64,000 bases of DNA from Nonomuraea angiospora (GTDB taxonomy: Bacteria; Actinomycetota; Actinomycetes; Streptosporangiales; Streptosporangiaceae): positions 8,308,001 to 8,372,000 of the forward strand of contig NZ_JADBEK010000001.1 of assembly GCF_014873145.1 (NCBI RefSeq), read 5' to 3'. The notes below the pieces were generated by a model. The model saw only the letters and a program-made list of their open reading frames with translations, was not told the origin of the DNA and did no database searches. This document shows, piece after piece, positions 12,294-22,480 of this stretch; position 1 is the first letter of the stretch; each line of letters begins with the position of its first letter. Made by a program: the position numbers and the translations under genes.

Positions 12294-13107
12294 GACCATC
12301 ACTTTCTGGGTGCTCGCCGTCGTGTCCGTCGGCGCCGCGCTCGGCATGGTCTTCAACAGGAAGGCCGTGTACTCCGCGCTGATGCTCGGCACGGTGATGC
12401 TCAGCCTCGCGGTCCTGTACGCCGTGCAGGACGCGCCCTTCCTGGCCGCGGTGCAGATCATCGTCTACACCGGCGCCATCATGATGCTGTTCCTGTTCGT
12501 GCTCATGCTGGTGGGCGTCGACTCCTCCGACTCCTTCGTCGAGACGCTGAAGGGCCAGCGCGTCTGGGCCACCCTCGCGGCCCTCGGCTTCCTGGTGTTG
12601 ATCATCCTGGCCTTCGGCAACGCGATCTTCGCCGACCAGGCGGGGCTGGCGCAGGCCACGGCGCAGGGCGGCTACATCCGCTCGATCGCGCTGCTGCTGT
12701 TCACCAAGTACGTCTTCGCGTTCGAGATCACCTCCGCGCTGCTGATCACGGCGGCGCTGGGCGCGATGGTGCTGGCGCACCGCGAGCGGCTCACCGACAA
12801 GCCGACGCAGAAGGACCTGGCCCGCGCCAGGTTCCTCGGCGACCAGCCGTCGCCGCTGCCGGGCCCCGGCACCTACGCCAGGAGCAACGCCATCGACATG
12901 CCTGCGCTGCTGCCCGACGGGTCGGTCGCCCCGACCTCGGTCAACCGCTACATCGCCCGCTACGACGTGGAGCACGACCACCTGCCGGCCGACCCGAAGC
13001 TCGCCGAGGCCATCAAGCACACGGCCGAGGAAGACGCCGAGGAGCGCGCCATCGAGCGGGACGGCGAGCGGGATGACAGCGAGCAGAACAATGAGGTGAC
13101 CAAGTGA
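12286..13107 (+). CDS. nuoJ: NADH-quinone oxidoreductase subunit J
   Basis: The 273-residue membrane subunit has five hydrophobic helices in the first 165 residues, including the conserved [19 protein letters not shown] pi-bulge helix. About 100 polar residues follow and end in a strongly acidic tail rich in E and D, an extension seen in actinobacterial NuoJ and absent in E. coli. The start is the ATG at 12286 (MGETITFW), overlapping nuoI by 8 nt. It overlaps the GTG of nuoK by 4 nt. Confidence 0.95.
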   Translation: MGETITFWVLAVVSVGAALGMVFNRKAVYSALMLGTVMLSLAVLYAVQDAPFLAAVQIIVYTGAIMMLFLFVLMLVGVDSSDSFVETLKGQRVWATLAALGFLVLIILAFGNAIFADQAGLAQATAQGGYIRSIALLLFTKYVFAFEITSALLITAALGAMVLAHRERLTDKPTQKDLARARFLGDQPSPLPGPGTYARSNAIDMPALLPDGSVAPTSVNRYIARYDVEHDHLPADPKLAEAIKHTAEEDAEERAIERDGERDDSEQNNEVTK

Positions 13108-13400
13108 CGACGCACTACCTCGTCCTGTCCGGCCTGCTGTTCGCCATCGGCGCTCTGGGCGTGCTGATCCGGCGCAACGCCATCGTGGTGTTCATGTGCG
13201 TGGAGCTCATGCTCAACGCCTGCAACCTCGCCTTCGTCACCTTCTCCAGGCAGGTCGGCAACCTGGAAGGCCAGATCATCGCGTTCTTCGTGATGGTGGT
13301 GGCCGCGGCCGAGGTCGTGGTCGGCCTGGCGATCATCGTGACGATCTTCCGAACCCGCAGGTCCGCGTCCGTCGACGACGCGAACCTGCTGAAGTACTAA
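13104..13400 (+). CDS. nuoK: NADH-quinone oxidoreductase subunit K
   Basis: This 98-residue, three-helix subunit of the proton-pumping arm is related to MrpC antiporter subunits. Conserved features are the helix-2 glutamate in [16 protein letters not shown] and the helix-3 glutamate in [14 protein letters not shown], both part of the hydrophilic axis. It starts at the GTG of a GTGA overlap with nuoJ and lies 10 nt before nuoL. Confidence 0.97.
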   Translation: MTTHYLVLSGLLFAIGALGVLIRRNAIVVFMCVELMLNACNLAFVTFSRQVGNLEGQIIAFFVMVVAAAEVVVGLAIIVTIFRTRRSASVDDANLLKY

Positions 13401-13410
13401 GAGGTGACTG

Positions 13411-15318
13411 GTGGAATCTCCTGTTGAGATCGTCCAGCACACCGGCGGCGTGATCGGGGTCTCCTGGCTGATGATCGCCCTCCCTCTCGTGGGGGCGGCC
13501 ATCCTGCTGGTGCTGGGCCGGTTCACCAACCGCTGGGGCCATCTGCTGGGCGTGGCCATGTCCCTCGCCTCGTTCGTCGTGGCGGTGCTGGCGTTCTTCG
13601 AGCTCATCGGGTTCGGGGACGAACAGCGCCGGCGGGCGGTCGAGCTCTACGACTTCATCCCCGGCATGGTGAAGATGGGGCTGCTGATCGACCCGCTGTC
13701 GATCAGCTTCGCGCTGTTGATCACCGGTGTGGGTTCGCTGATCCACATCTACTCGATCGGCTACATGTCGCACGACGAGCACCGGCGCAGGTTCTTCGGA
13801 TACCTGAACCTGTTCGTCTCCGCGATGCTCCTGCTGGTGCTGTCCGACAACTACGTGGGCCTGTTCATCGGCTGGGAGGGCGTCGGTCTGGCGTCGTACC
13901 TGCTGATCGGGTTCTGGCAGTTCAAGCCGTCGGCGGCGGTCGCGGCGAAGAAGGCGTTCGTCGTCAACCGCGTCGGTGACTTCGGCCTGCTGGTCGGCAT
14001 GTTCCTCATCTGGACCACGTTCGGCACGCTGACCTTCAAGACGCTCGGCGAGCAGATCACGCCGGGCCAGGAGAGCGGCACCATGCTGGCCATCGGCCTG
14101 CTGCTGCTCCTCGGCGCGTGCGGCAAGTCCGCCCAGCTCCCGCTGCAGTCCTGGCTCCTGGACGCCATGGAGGGCCCGACCCCCGTGTCGGCCCTGATCC
14201 ACGCCGCGACCATGGTCACCGCCGGCGTCTACCTGGTGGTCCGCTCGGGGGCGTTCTTCTTCCCCGAGGGCTCGGGCGCGGCGCTCGCCGTCGCCATCGT
14301 CGGCGCGGCCACGCTGCTCGCCGGTGCGATCATCGGTTGCGCCAAGGACGACATCAAGAAGGGCCTGGCCGGTTCGACGATGTCGCAGATCGGCTACATG
14401 ATGCTCGGCGCGGGCCTCGGCCCCGCGGGGTACGCGTTCGCGATCGGCCACCTGATCACGCACGGCTTCTTCAAGGCCAACATGTTCCTCGGCGCCGGTT
14501 CGGTCATGCACGGCATGAACGACGAGGTGAACATGCGGAAGTTCGGCGGGCTGCGCAAGTACATGCCTGTCACCTTCTACACGTTCTTCATCGGCTACCT
14601 GGCGATCATCGGGTTCCCGCTGCTGTCCGGCTACTTCACCAAGGACGGCATCATCGAGACCGCGGTGCACCACCAGCCGGTGCTGGGCTGGCTGGCCGTG
14701 CTCGGCGCGGGCATCACCGGCTTCTACATGTCGCGGATGGTCTTCATGACCTTCTTCGGCGAGAAGCGCTGGGCGGAGGACGCCCACCCGCACGAGTCGC
14801 CGGCCGTCATGACCTGGCCGCTGATCATCCTGTCGATCGGCTCGATCGGGCTGGGCGGCTACCTGGTGCTGAACGGGACCCTGTACCACTTCCTGCAGCC
14901 CGCTGTCGGTGGCGAGGGCCCCGCGCCGGAGTTCGTGTTCACCAGCACGCCTGGTCTGGCCACGCTCGCGCTCGTCGCGGTCGGCGCCGCCTTCGCCTGG
15001 ATGAGGTACGGCCGGGCCGAGGTGCCCGCCGTGCAGCCGCGCGGGTCGTTCCTCACCACGTTCGCCCGCCGTGACCTCTACGGCGACGCGATCAACGAGT
15101 CGCTCTTCATGCGCCCCGGCCAGTGGCTGACCCGCATCGCGGTGTTCTTCGACAACCGGGGCATCGACGGGCTGGTCAACGGCCTGGCCGCGGGCATCGG
15201 GGGCACCTCGGGGCGCATGCGGAGGCTCCAGACGGGCTTCGCCAGAACGTACGCGCTGTCCATCTTCATCGGTGCCGCCCTGCTGACCGGCGCCCTGCTC
15301 CTCGTTGGGAACCTCTGA
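13411..15318 (+). CDS. nuoL: NADH-quinone oxidoreductase subunit L
   Basis: The 635-residue antiporter-like subunit lies at the distal end of the membrane arm and provides the long lateral helix. It has about 14-16 helices and the conserved helix-5 segment with glutamate ([18 protein letters not shown]), the lysine helix [19 protein letters not shown], and the [22 protein letters not shown] loop. The start is a GTG with GAGGTG upstream. Its stop shares one base with the ATG of nuoM. Confidence 0.97.
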   Translation: MESPVEIVQHTGGVIGVSWLMIALPLVGAAILLVLGRFTNRWGHLLGVAMSLASFVVAVLAFFELIGFGDEQRRRAVELYDFIPGMVKMGLLIDPLSISFALLITGVGSLIHIYSIGYMSHDEHRRRFFGYLNLFVSAMLLLVLSDNYVGLFIGWEGVGLASYLLIGFWQFKPSAAVAAKKAFVVNRVGDFGLLVGMFLIWTTFGTLTFKTLGEQITPGQESGTMLAIGLLLLLGACGKSAQLPLQSWLLDAMEGPTPVSALIHAATMVTAGVYLVVRSGAFFFPEGSGAALAVAIVGAATLLAGAIIGCAKDDIKKGLAGSTMSQIGYMMLGAGLGPAGYAFAIGHLITHGFFKANMFLGAGSVMHGMNDEVNMRKFGGLRKYMPVTFYTFFIGYLAIIGFPLLSGYFTKDGIIETAVHHQPVLGWLAVLGAGITGFYMSRMVFMTFFGEKRWAEDAHPHESPAVMTWPLIILSIGSIGLGGYLVLNGTLYHFLQPAVGGEGPAPEFVFTSTPGLATLALVAVGAAFAWMRYGRAEVPAVQPRGSFLTTFARRDLYGDAINESLFMRPGQWLTRIAVFFDNRGIDGLVNGLAAGIGGTSGRMRRLQTGFARTYALSIFIGAALLTGALLLVGNL

Positions 15319-16877
15319 TGTCACCCTGGCTTCCGATACTCATGGCGGTGCCCGTGGTGGGCGCCATCGTGGTGGCCCTGCTTCCCAAGGGCAGTGACAA
15401 GCTGGCCAAGCAGGTCACCCTGCTGGTCTCGCTGCTGACGCTGGTCCTCACGGGTGTCATGGCCGCCGGGTTCAAGCCGACCGGTCCGCGCTTCCAGTTC
15501 ACCGCCGAGTACAACTGGATCCCGAGCTTCGGCGTGAAGTTCGGGGTCGGCGTGGACGGCGTCGCGCTCGTGCTGATCGCGCTCTCGGTGGTGCTGGTGC
15601 CGATCGTGGTGCTGGCCTCCTGGCACGACGCCGACGGCGTCAAGACCGCCGACGGCACGCTCATCACGCCCAAGCGGTCGGTGAAGACGTACTTCTCGCT
15701 GCTGCTCGTGCTCGAGACGATGATGATCGGCGTCTTCGCGGCGACCGACATCTTCCTCTTCTACGTGTTCTTCGAAGCCATGCTGATCCCGATGTACTTC
15801 ATGATCGGGTCGTACGGCGGCGCCCAGCGGTCCTACGCGGCCGTCAAGTTCCTGCTGTACTCGCTGTTCGGCGGCCTGCTCATGCTGGTCGCGGTCATCG
15901 GGCTCTACGTGGTCGGCGGCAGCAAGACCTTCATGTTCCCCGAGCTGATCGGGGTCGTGCAGGACCCGGCCATGCAGAAGTGGCTGTTCGCGGGCTTCTT
16001 CATCGCCTTCGCGATCAAGGCGCCGCTCTGGCCGGTGCACACCTGGCTGCCCGACGCGGCCGCGCAGGCTCCGGCCGGCGCCGCTGTGCTGCTGGTGGGC
16101 GTGCTGGACAAGGTCGGCACGTTCGGGATGCTCCGCTTCTGCCTGGAGCTGTTCCCCGACGCGGCCAAGGCGTTCACGATGCCGATCGTCGTACTGGCGG
16201 TCATCAGCATCATCTACGGCGCCATCGTGGCCATCGGGCAGACCGACATGAAGCGCCTCATCGCGTACACGTCGATCTCGCACTTCGGGTTCATCGTGCT
16301 CGGCGTGTTCGCCATGTCGTCGGTCGCGCAGTCCGGCGCGGCCCTCTACATGGTCAACCACGGCTTCGCCACCGGCGCGCTGTTCCTGGCCGCGGGCTTC
16401 CTCATCGCCAGGCGCGGCTCGCCGTTCATCGGGGACTACGGAGGCGTGCAGAGCGTCGCGCCGGTGCTCGCGGGCTTCTTCCTGGTCGCCGGTCTGGCCG
16501 GTCTCTCGCTGCCGGGGCTCTCCTCGTTCGTGAGCGAGTTCATGGTCATGATCGGCACGTACTCCAGCCAGGCCCACGGGTCGGGCGCCCTGACGGTGGC
16601 CGCGGTGGTCGCCGCGGTGGCGGTCATCCTCGCGGCCGTCTACATCCTGTGGATGGTCCAGCGGACCATGAACGGGCCGACGGCCGAGCCGGTCAAGGCG
16701 TTCAAGGACCTGAACGCGCGCGAGATCTGGGTGCTGGCCCCGCTGGTCGCCCTGATCATCGGCTTCGGCTTCTTCCCCAAGCCGCTGCTCGACGTGATCA
16801 ACCCGTCGGTGCACCAGACGCTGACCAACGTGAAGGTGCCCACCTCCACCATCGCTGAGAAGGGGACAGGTCAGTGA
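15318..16877 (+). CDS. nuoM: NADH-quinone oxidoreductase subunit M
   Basis: This 519-residue antiporter-like proton-pumping subunit starts at the ATG at 15318 ([15 protein letters not shown]), which shares one base with the nuoL stop; an open frame further upstream lies inside nuoL. Conserved segments include FEAMLIPMYFMIGSYGG with the helix-5 glutamate and KAPLWPVHTWLPDAAAQAP with the channel lysine. It overlaps the GTG of nuoN by 4 nt. Confidence 0.97.
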   Translation: MSPWLPILMAVPVVGAIVVALLPKGSDKLAKQVTLLVSLLTLVLTGVMAAGFKPTGPRFQFTAEYNWIPSFGVKFGVGVDGVALVLIALSVVLVPIVVLASWHDADGVKTADGTLITPKRSVKTYFSLLLVLETMMIGVFAATDIFLFYVFFEAMLIPMYFMIGSYGGAQRSYAAVKFLLYSLFGGLLMLVAVIGLYVVGGSKTFMFPELIGVVQDPAMQKWLFAGFFIAFAIKAPLWPVHTWLPDAAAQAPAGAAVLLVGVLDKVGTFGMLRFCLELFPDAAKAFTMPIVVLAVISIIYGAIVAIGQTDMKRLIAYTSISHFGFIVLGVFAMSSVAQSGAALYMVNHGFATGALFLAAGFLIARRGSPFIGDYGGVQSVAPVLAGFFLVAGLAGLSLPGLSSFVSEFMVMIGTYSSQAHGSGALTVAAVVAAVAVILAAVYILWMVQRTMNGPTAEPVKAFKDLNAREIWVLAPLVALIIGFGFFPKPLLDVINPSVHQTLTNVKVPTSTIAEKGTGQ

Positions 16878-18457
16878 ACTCCATCCCAGCGCCGACGATC
16901 GAGTACGGCACGCTGGCGCCGCTGCTGGTGGTGTTCGGCGCGGCCGTCATCGGAGTGCTCGTCGAGGCGTTCGCGCCCCGATACCTGCGTAAGTCGATCC
17001 ACGTCCCGCTCACCCTGCTGAGCCTGTTCGGCGCGTTCGCCCTGGTGCTCGTGCAGGTGCTGCGCGGCAACGTGCCCACCGCGCCGGTCGCCATGGGCGC
17101 GGTCGCGGTGGACGGGCCCGCGCTGTTCATCTGGGGCGTCATCCTCGTCCTGTCGTTCGTGTGCGTGCTGCTGATCAACGACGAGGGCCACTTCGTCGCG
17201 TCGGCCGCGGCCGTGCCCGGCAGCGCCGACGAGGAGGAGGCCGAGGCCGCGGGCGGCGGGCACACCGAGGTGTACCCGCTGGTGCTGTTCGCGGTCGGCG
17301 GCATGCTGCTCTTCCCGGCCGCCCACGACCTGCTGATGATGTTCGTGGGCCTCGAGGTCATGTCGCTGCCGCTCTACCTGCTGTGCGGCCTGGCCCGCCG
17401 GCGCCGCCTGCTCTCGCAGGAGGCGTCCATGAAGTACTTCCTGCTGGGCGCGTTCTCCTCGGCCTTCTTCCTGTACGGCACCGCGATGGTGTACGGCTTC
17501 GCCGGCACCGTCTCGCTGCCGGGCATCAACGAGGCCATGGGCAGGAGCGCCTCGCTCGACCCGATCCTGATGCTCGGCCTCGCGCTGCTCGGCGTGGGCC
17601 TGCTGTTCAAGATCGGTGCGGCGCCGTTCCACGCCTGGAAGCCGGACGTCTATCAGGGCGCCCCGACGCCCATCACCGCCCTCATGGCCTCCGGCACGCT
17701 GGTCGCGGCCATGGGCGCCGTGCTGCGGGTGTTCTGGGTGGGTCTGGGGAACCTCGACTGGAACTGGCGGCCGATCATCTGGGGCGTCGCCGCCCTGACC
17801 ATGATCGTCGGCTCGATCCTGGCGATCACGCAGACCGAGATCAAGCGGATGCTGGCGTACTCGTCCATCGCGCACGCGGGCTTCCTGCTCGTCGGCGTGA
17901 TGGCCACGTTCGGCTCCGCCGAGCAGAACGCGGTCTCCCTGAAGGCGATCCTGTTCTACCTGGCGGTCTACGGCATCACGACGGTCGGCGCGTTCGCGGT
18001 GGTCACGCTCATACGCGACCCGGGCGGCGAGGCCGGGCACCTGTCGCGCTGGGCCGGGCTCGGCAAGCGCGCGCCGGTGCTGGCCGGGGTGTTCGCCTTC
18101 TTCCTGCTGGCCTTCGCCGGCATCCCGCTGACGAGCGGCTTCTTCGGCAAGTACGCCGTCTTCGCCGCCGCTCTGAACAGCGGCACGCAGCCCGGCGACT
18201 CGATGGGCGGCTGGATGGCCGGCCTGGTCGTGGTGGGCGTGGTGGCCTCGGCCATCGCCGCGTTCTTCTACGTCCGCGTGATCGTGCTGATGTTCTTCAG
18301 CGAGCCGGCGGCCGACGGCCCGGCGATCGCGGTGCCCAGTATGGGGACCGTGGCGGTCATCGCCGTTTCGTTGCTGGTTACCGTAGGAGTGGGGCTCTAC
18401 CCGGAGTCCGTGCTCGGTGTCGCCAACGACGCCGCACACAGCCTGTTCATCAGATAA
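16874..18457 (+). CDS. nuoN: NADH-quinone oxidoreductase subunit N
   Basis: The 527-residue antiporter-like subunit is the last nuo gene. The helix-5 region FVGLEVMSLPLYLLCGLAR and the lysine helix region KIGAAPFHAWKPDVYQGAP are present. A loop near residues 115-130 is rich in Glu and Ala, as in other actinobacterial NuoN. The polyprenyl synthase begins 12 nt after its stop, so that gene probably belongs to the same transcript. Confidence 0.97.
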   Translation: MNSIPAPTIEYGTLAPLLVVFGAAVIGVLVEAFAPRYLRKSIHVPLTLLSLFGAFALVLVQVLRGNVPTAPVAMGAVAVDGPALFIWGVILVLSFVCVLLINDEGHFVASAAAVPGSADEEEAEAAGGGHTEVYPLVLFAVGGMLLFPAAHDLLMMFVGLEVMSLPLYLLCGLARRRRLLSQEASMKYFLLGAFSSAFFLYGTAMVYGFAGTVSLPGINEAMGRSASLDPILMLGLALLGVGLLFKIGAAPFHAWKPDVYQGAPTPITALMASGTLVAAMGAVLRVFWVGLGNLDWNWRPIIWGVAALTMIVGSILAITQTEIKRMLAYSSIAHAGFLLVGVMATFGSAEQNAVSLKAILFYLAVYGITTVGAFAVVTLIRDPGGEAGHLSRWAGLGKRAPVLAGVFAFFLLAFAGIPLTSGFFGKYAVFAAALNSGTQPGDSMGGWMAGLVVVGVVASAIAAFFYVRVIVLMFFSEPAADGPAIAVPSMGTVAVIAVSLLVTVGVGLYPESVLGVANDAAHSLFIR

Positions 18458-18469
18458 GGGGAATCTCGT

Positions 18470-19459
18470 ATGTCTGCGCCTCCCGTGGTTGACCTTCCCA
18501 TCGAGGACGAACGGCTGGCGCAGGACGTGGCCACCGGACTGGCCGCGGTCGAGAAGCTCCTGCGTTCGTCGGTGGAGAGCGAGGACGCCTTCGTCACGGA
18601 GGCGTCCAAGCACCTCATCGAGGCCGGCGGCAAGCGGTTCCGTACGCTGATGGTGCTGCTGGCCGCGCAGTTCGGCGACCCGTCCGCGCCGGGGGTCGTG
18701 CCCGGCGCGGTGGTGATCGAGCTGACCCACCTGGGCTCGCTCTACCACGACGACGTCATGGATGAGGCCCCGGTCCGCCGGGGCTCCCCGTCGGCCAACG
18801 CCCGGTGGGACAACACCGTGGCCATCCTCACCGGCGACTATCTGTTCGCCCAGGCGTCCGACCTCCTCGCGGACCTCGGTCCCGAGCTGATCCGCATCCA
18901 GGCCCAGACGTTCTCCCGCCTCGTCCAGGGGCAGATCCGCGAGACCGTCGGCCCGCGCGACGGCGAGGACCCGATCGGCCACTACCTGAGCGTGCTCGCC
19001 GACAAGACGGGCTCCCTGATCGCCGCCTCCGGCCGCTTCGGCGCGCTGCTGTCCGGCGCGCCCGCGGACGTCGAGGAGCGGCTCAGCCGCGCCTGCGAGG
19101 CCATCGGCGTGGCCTGGCAGCTCGGTGACGACCTGCTGGACGTGGCCTCGTCCGGCGCCCAGTCGGGCAAGACGCCGGGGACCGACCTGCGGGAGGGGAT
19201 CAGGACCCTGCCGGTTCTGTACGCTCTGGCGTCGGAGGAGCCGTCGCGGCTGCGCGAGCTGCTGGCGGGTCCGGTGGCCGAGGAGGATGTGGAGGAGGCG
19301 CTGACCCTGCTCCGCGCCGACCCGGCGATGGCCCAGGCCCGGGCCGAGCTGGAAGCCTGGGTGGACCGCGCCCGTGCCGACATCTCCGGCCTTCCCGACA
19401 TCCCCGCCAGGTCCGCATTTTTGGCGCTATGTGACTACGTGGTCCAGCGTTCCGGCTGA
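18470..19459 (+). CDS. Trans-polyprenyl diphosphate synthase (menaquinone side chain)
   Basis: This 329-residue all-trans isoprenyl diphosphate synthase extends farnesyl- or geranylgeranyl-diphosphate with isopentenyl-diphosphate. The first aspartate-rich motif is DDVMD at 94-98 and the second is DDLLD at 220-224, inside the typical WQLGDDLLD. Residues GGKRFR near 53-58 bind diphosphate. Its place directly behind nuoN, near menG and a side-chain reductase, suggests it makes the long chain of menaquinone (heptaprenyl to nonaprenyl). Chain length cannot be read from the sequence with confidence. The 3' end overlaps the convergent permease gene by 33 nt. Confidence 0.9.
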   Translation: MSAPPVVDLPIEDERLAQDVATGLAAVEKLLRSSVESEDAFVTEASKHLIEAGGKRFRTLMVLLAAQFGDPSAPGVVPGAVVIELTHLGSLYHDDVMDEAPVRRGSPSANARWDNTVAILTGDYLFAQASDLLADLGPELIRIQAQTFSRLVQGQIRETVGPRDGEDPIGHYLSVLADKTGSLIAASGRFGALLSGAPADVEERLSRACEAIGVAWQLGDDLLDVASSGAQSGKTPGTDLREGIRTLPVLYALASEEPSRLRELLAGPVAEEDVEEALTLLRADPAMAQARAELEAWVDRARADISGLPDIPARSAFLALCDYVVQRSG

Positions 19460-20359
19460 TTTCCTGACCCGCTTCGAGGCGCGAGCCGTCCTCAAGCCGT
19501 CGTACGTGAAGATCGCCAGGGCCAGCCAGACGATCGAGAAGCCGATCCACCGGCTGGACGGCATGGTCTCCTTGGCGATCAGCACACCGCACGCGAACTG
19601 CAGGACCGGCGCGATGTACTGCAGCAGCCCCATGGTGCTGAGCGGCACCCGGATGGCCGCCGCCCCGAAGCAGATCAGCGGGATGGCGGTGCCGATCCCG
19701 CCGCCGACCAGCAGCAGGGCGTGCGCGAGGCCGTGGTCGGCGAACGTCCCCTGCCCGCCGGTCTGCAGGAAGAAGATGTAGCCGAGCGCGGGGAGGATCA
19801 GCACCAGGGTCTCGATCGCGAGGCCCTCGGTGGCCGGCACGTTGGCCCGCTTCTTCAGCAGCCCGTACACGCCGAAGCTCACGGCCAGCGTCAGCGCGAT
19901 CCACGGCAGCCGCCCGTAGTCGAACGTCAGCACCAGCACCGCCAGGGCCCCGAACCCGACGGCCACCCACTGCATCGGCCGCAGCCGCTCCCGCAGCAGC
20001 ACCACCCCGAACACCACGTTGACGAGCGGGTTGATGAAGTAACCGAGGGCGCCCTCGACGACGTGACCGCTGTTGACGGCGTAGATGTACGTGCCCCAGT
20101 TGAGGGTCACGACCATGGCCGCCAGCACCAGCAGCCCCAGCTTCATGGGCTGCTTGAGCAGCGGCCGGAACCAGGCCCAGTGCCTGCGCACCGCCAGCGC
20201 GGCCGCGACGGCGACCAGCGACCACACCATCCGGTGGGCGAGGATCTCAACGGCTCCGGAAGGCTTGAGGAGCGGCCAGTAGAGGGGGAACAGTCCCCAC
20301 ATCGTGTAGGCGGCGATCCCGAACAAGACACCGCGCCGAAGGTCAGGCATGAACCCCAT
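19427..20359 (-). CDS. rarD: RarD-like EamA family permease
   Basis: This 310-residue inner-membrane protein of the drug/metabolite transporter superfamily has ten hydrophobic helices. It opens with [22 protein letters not shown], which is characteristic of RarD (the chloramphenicol-sensitivity protein family). Substrate and direction of transport are unknown. An in-frame ATG at 20350 (MPDLRRGV) is an equally possible start. The gene converges on the polyprenyl synthase and diverges from msrA with 114 nt between, which probably holds both promoters. Confidence 0.85.
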   Translation of the reverse strand: MGFMPDLRRGVLFGIAAYTMWGLFPLYWPLLKPSGAVEILAHRMVWSLVAVAAALAVRRHWAWFRPLLKQPMKLGLLVLAAMVVTLNWGTYIYAVNSGHVVEGALGYFINPLVNVVFGVVLLRERLRPMQWVAVGFGALAVLVLTFDYGRLPWIALTLAVSFGVYGLLKKRANVPATEGLAIETLVLILPALGYIFFLQTGGQGTFADHGLAHALLLVGGGIGTAIPLICFGAAAIRVPLSTMGLLQYIAPVLQFACGVLIAKETMPSSRWIGFSIVWLALAIFTYDGLRTARASKRVRKSAGTLDHVVT

Positions 20360-20473
20360 CTTCGGCCATTACCACCTTTAAACACAAACGCCTCTCACTA
20401 TACGGAAATGTGTAGAGCTCCTAAAGCGTTAGGCCCTATGTACTCTGGGACGAGACCTACTGGAGGTAGTGCC

Positions 20474-21130
<657 letters not shown>

Positions 21131-21292
21131 TCGGCCGCCTCTGATCCACGCTGCATCCTCACTGGGTGAGATTCTTGCGGGCGGTCCGGCGGTCCGGCGG
21201 CGTCTTGTGTTCTGGACGGCTGCTGGACGTGGAAAACGCCATGCGGGAAGACCGTGAAGGTGGTCGGGGCCTGAGACTGCCAATCGTGGCGA

Positions 21293-21360
21293 TCTTCAGC
21301 CGAAAGTACGACTGATCGGTGGTCAATCGGACGACTCGGGTCGGGCTCTTCGGCTGAAGA
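21293..21360. repeat. Perfect 12-bp inverted repeat upstream of the DUF2306 gene
   Basis: Arms TCTTCAGCCGAA (21293-21304) and TTCGGCTGAAGA (21349-21360) are exact reverse complements separated by 44 nt. They lie 33 nt before the next start codon in an otherwise featureless 262-nt gap. The arms could be a regulator site pair, a transcript stem or the ends of a tiny insertion; no target duplication is apparent. Confidence 0.6.
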
Positions 21361-21392
21361 ATTCCCATGGCGTCGGCCGTCACCATCAGGAC

Positions 21393-22067
21393 ATGACCGA
21401 CGAGAGCATGGCAGTACGATCCGCGCGTTCGCCGCGCGGCCGTGTGCGGGGTGGGTGGCAGGTCCCTGCCGGGTTGATCGCCCTCAGTCTCATTCCCCTG
21501 ATCGCAGGTGCCCTACGCATGACTGAATTGGCCGGTGGTCCCGTGATCATGCCGGAGACCGCGGCCCTGGCGGCGCCTCTGCCCCTGGGGCTGCACATTG
21601 TCAGCGTCAGTGCGTACAGCATCCTGGGGGCCTTTCAGTTCGTCCCTCGATTGCGGCGTCGCAGAAACGGCTGGCATCGGAGAGCTGGGCGGCTGCTCGT
21701 CGGCTTCGGGCTTCTCGCGGCGCTCACAGGTATGTGGATGGCGCTATTCCATAGCCATCCCGGGGACGGCGGTCTCCTGCTCGGCTTCAGGCTCGTGTTC
21801 GGTGGGGTGATGGCCGTTTCGATCGTGCTCGGGTTCGTCGCGATCCGGCGGCGGGACGTTGCCGGGCATCGGGCCTGGATGGTCCGGGGTTATGCCATCG
21901 GCATGGGGGCCGGCACGCAGGCGCTCACCCAGTTGCCCTGGATTGTCATCCTCGGGGCGCCGAGCGGGCTCCCCAGGGCGTTGCTCATGGGCGCCGCGTG
22001 GGTGATCAATCTGCTGGTGGCCGAATGGGTCATCCGGCGGTGGCGCGTCCAGGCGGTGCTCCTCTGA
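21393..22067 (+). CDS. DUF2306 membrane protein
   Basis: This 224-residue protein has six or so hydrophobic segments. The blocks LHIVSVSAYSILGAFQF, RRRNGWHRRAGRLLVGFG and GHRAWMVRGYAIGMGAGTQA, with histidines at helix borders, match the DUF2306 family, whose function is not established. The regularly placed histidines might bind haem or metal, but that is inference. Its ATG follows a GACATG context without a strong ribosome site. It is the first gene after msrA in a region of accessory character. Confidence 0.75.
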   Translation: MTDESMAVRSARSPRGRVRGGWQVPAGLIALSLIPLIAGALRMTELAGGPVIMPETAALAAPLPLGLHIVSVSAYSILGAFQFVPRLRRRRNGWHRRAGRLLVGFGLLAALTGMWMALFHSHPGDGGLLLGFRLVFGGVMAVSIVLGFVAIRRRDVAGHRAWMVRGYAIGMGAGTQALTQLPWIVILGAPSGLPRALLMGAAWVINLLVAEWVIRRWRVQAVLL

Positions 22068-22156
22068 GAGCAACTTTGTTAGGTCGATTGGGCGGCTGAG
22101 CCAGGTGCGGCGTGAGCCTGTGCTCGCTCATGAATCGCGATTCTGTGCAGAAAGAT

Positions 22157-22171
22157 ATACAGTTGATGTAT
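22157..22171. promoter_or_regulatory. Dyad and -10-like element at the antitoxin start
   Basis: ATACA-GTTGA-TGTAT is a perfect 5-bp dyad that overlaps the antitoxin ATG (22170). TATACA at 22156-22161 would serve as a -10 placing transcription within a few bases of the start codon, so the message may be leaderless; no Shine-Dalgarno sequence is seen. Antitoxins of this type commonly repress their own promoter at such palindromes. Confidence 0.5.
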
Positions 22172-22478
22172 GACTGCTCTGCACGACGCTACTGAACTGA
22201 GCGTCACAGAAGCGGCCCAGAGAGGGGTCGCCCGCCTGGTGGCTGATGCGGAGCAGGGAACCGATCTGGTGGTCACCCGCCGGCATCAGCCGGTGGCGGC
22301 CGTGGTGAGCATCCGCCGACTCAACGAGTTGGAGGAGGCGGCGGCCGATCTTCGTGATCTGGCGCTCGTGCTTACCCGATCGGTCACGGACACGGGGGAG
22401 CGAGTCTCGCTCGATGAGGTACTCGCTGCTTTCGGTCATACTCGTGAGTCCCTGGCCGCCATCCCAGACGACGAGTAA
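22170..22478 (+). CDS. Type II antitoxin, Phd/YefM family
   Basis: This 102-residue protein has the compact N-terminal DNA-binding fold of Phd/YefM antitoxins: SVTEAAQRGVARLVADAEQ, then TDLVVTRRHQPVAAVVSIRRLNEL, where the VTRRHQPVAAVVS strand is the family hallmark. The acidic C-terminus (IPDDE) should wrap the toxin. It is followed after 2 nt by a RelE-like toxin gene. The pair would repress its own promoter; a dyad overlaps the start codon. No ribosome site is visible. Confidence 0.85.
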   Translation: MTALHDATELSVTEAAQRGVARLVADAEQGTDLVVTRRHQPVAAVVSIRRLNELEEAAADLRDLALVLTRSVTDTGERVSLDEVLAAFGHTRESLAAIPDDE

Positions 22479-22480
22479 AC

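Noticed and set aside
13333..15324. Long antisense frame across nuoL
   Set aside because: Composition is dominated by Glu, Asp, His, Arg and Gln, typical of antisense to membrane-protein genes; no conserved motif.
21159..21386. Minus-strand 75-residue frame behind msrA
   Set aside because: Ser/Arg/Pro-rich translation crossing the 12-bp inverted repeat, no start context; treated as intergenic.
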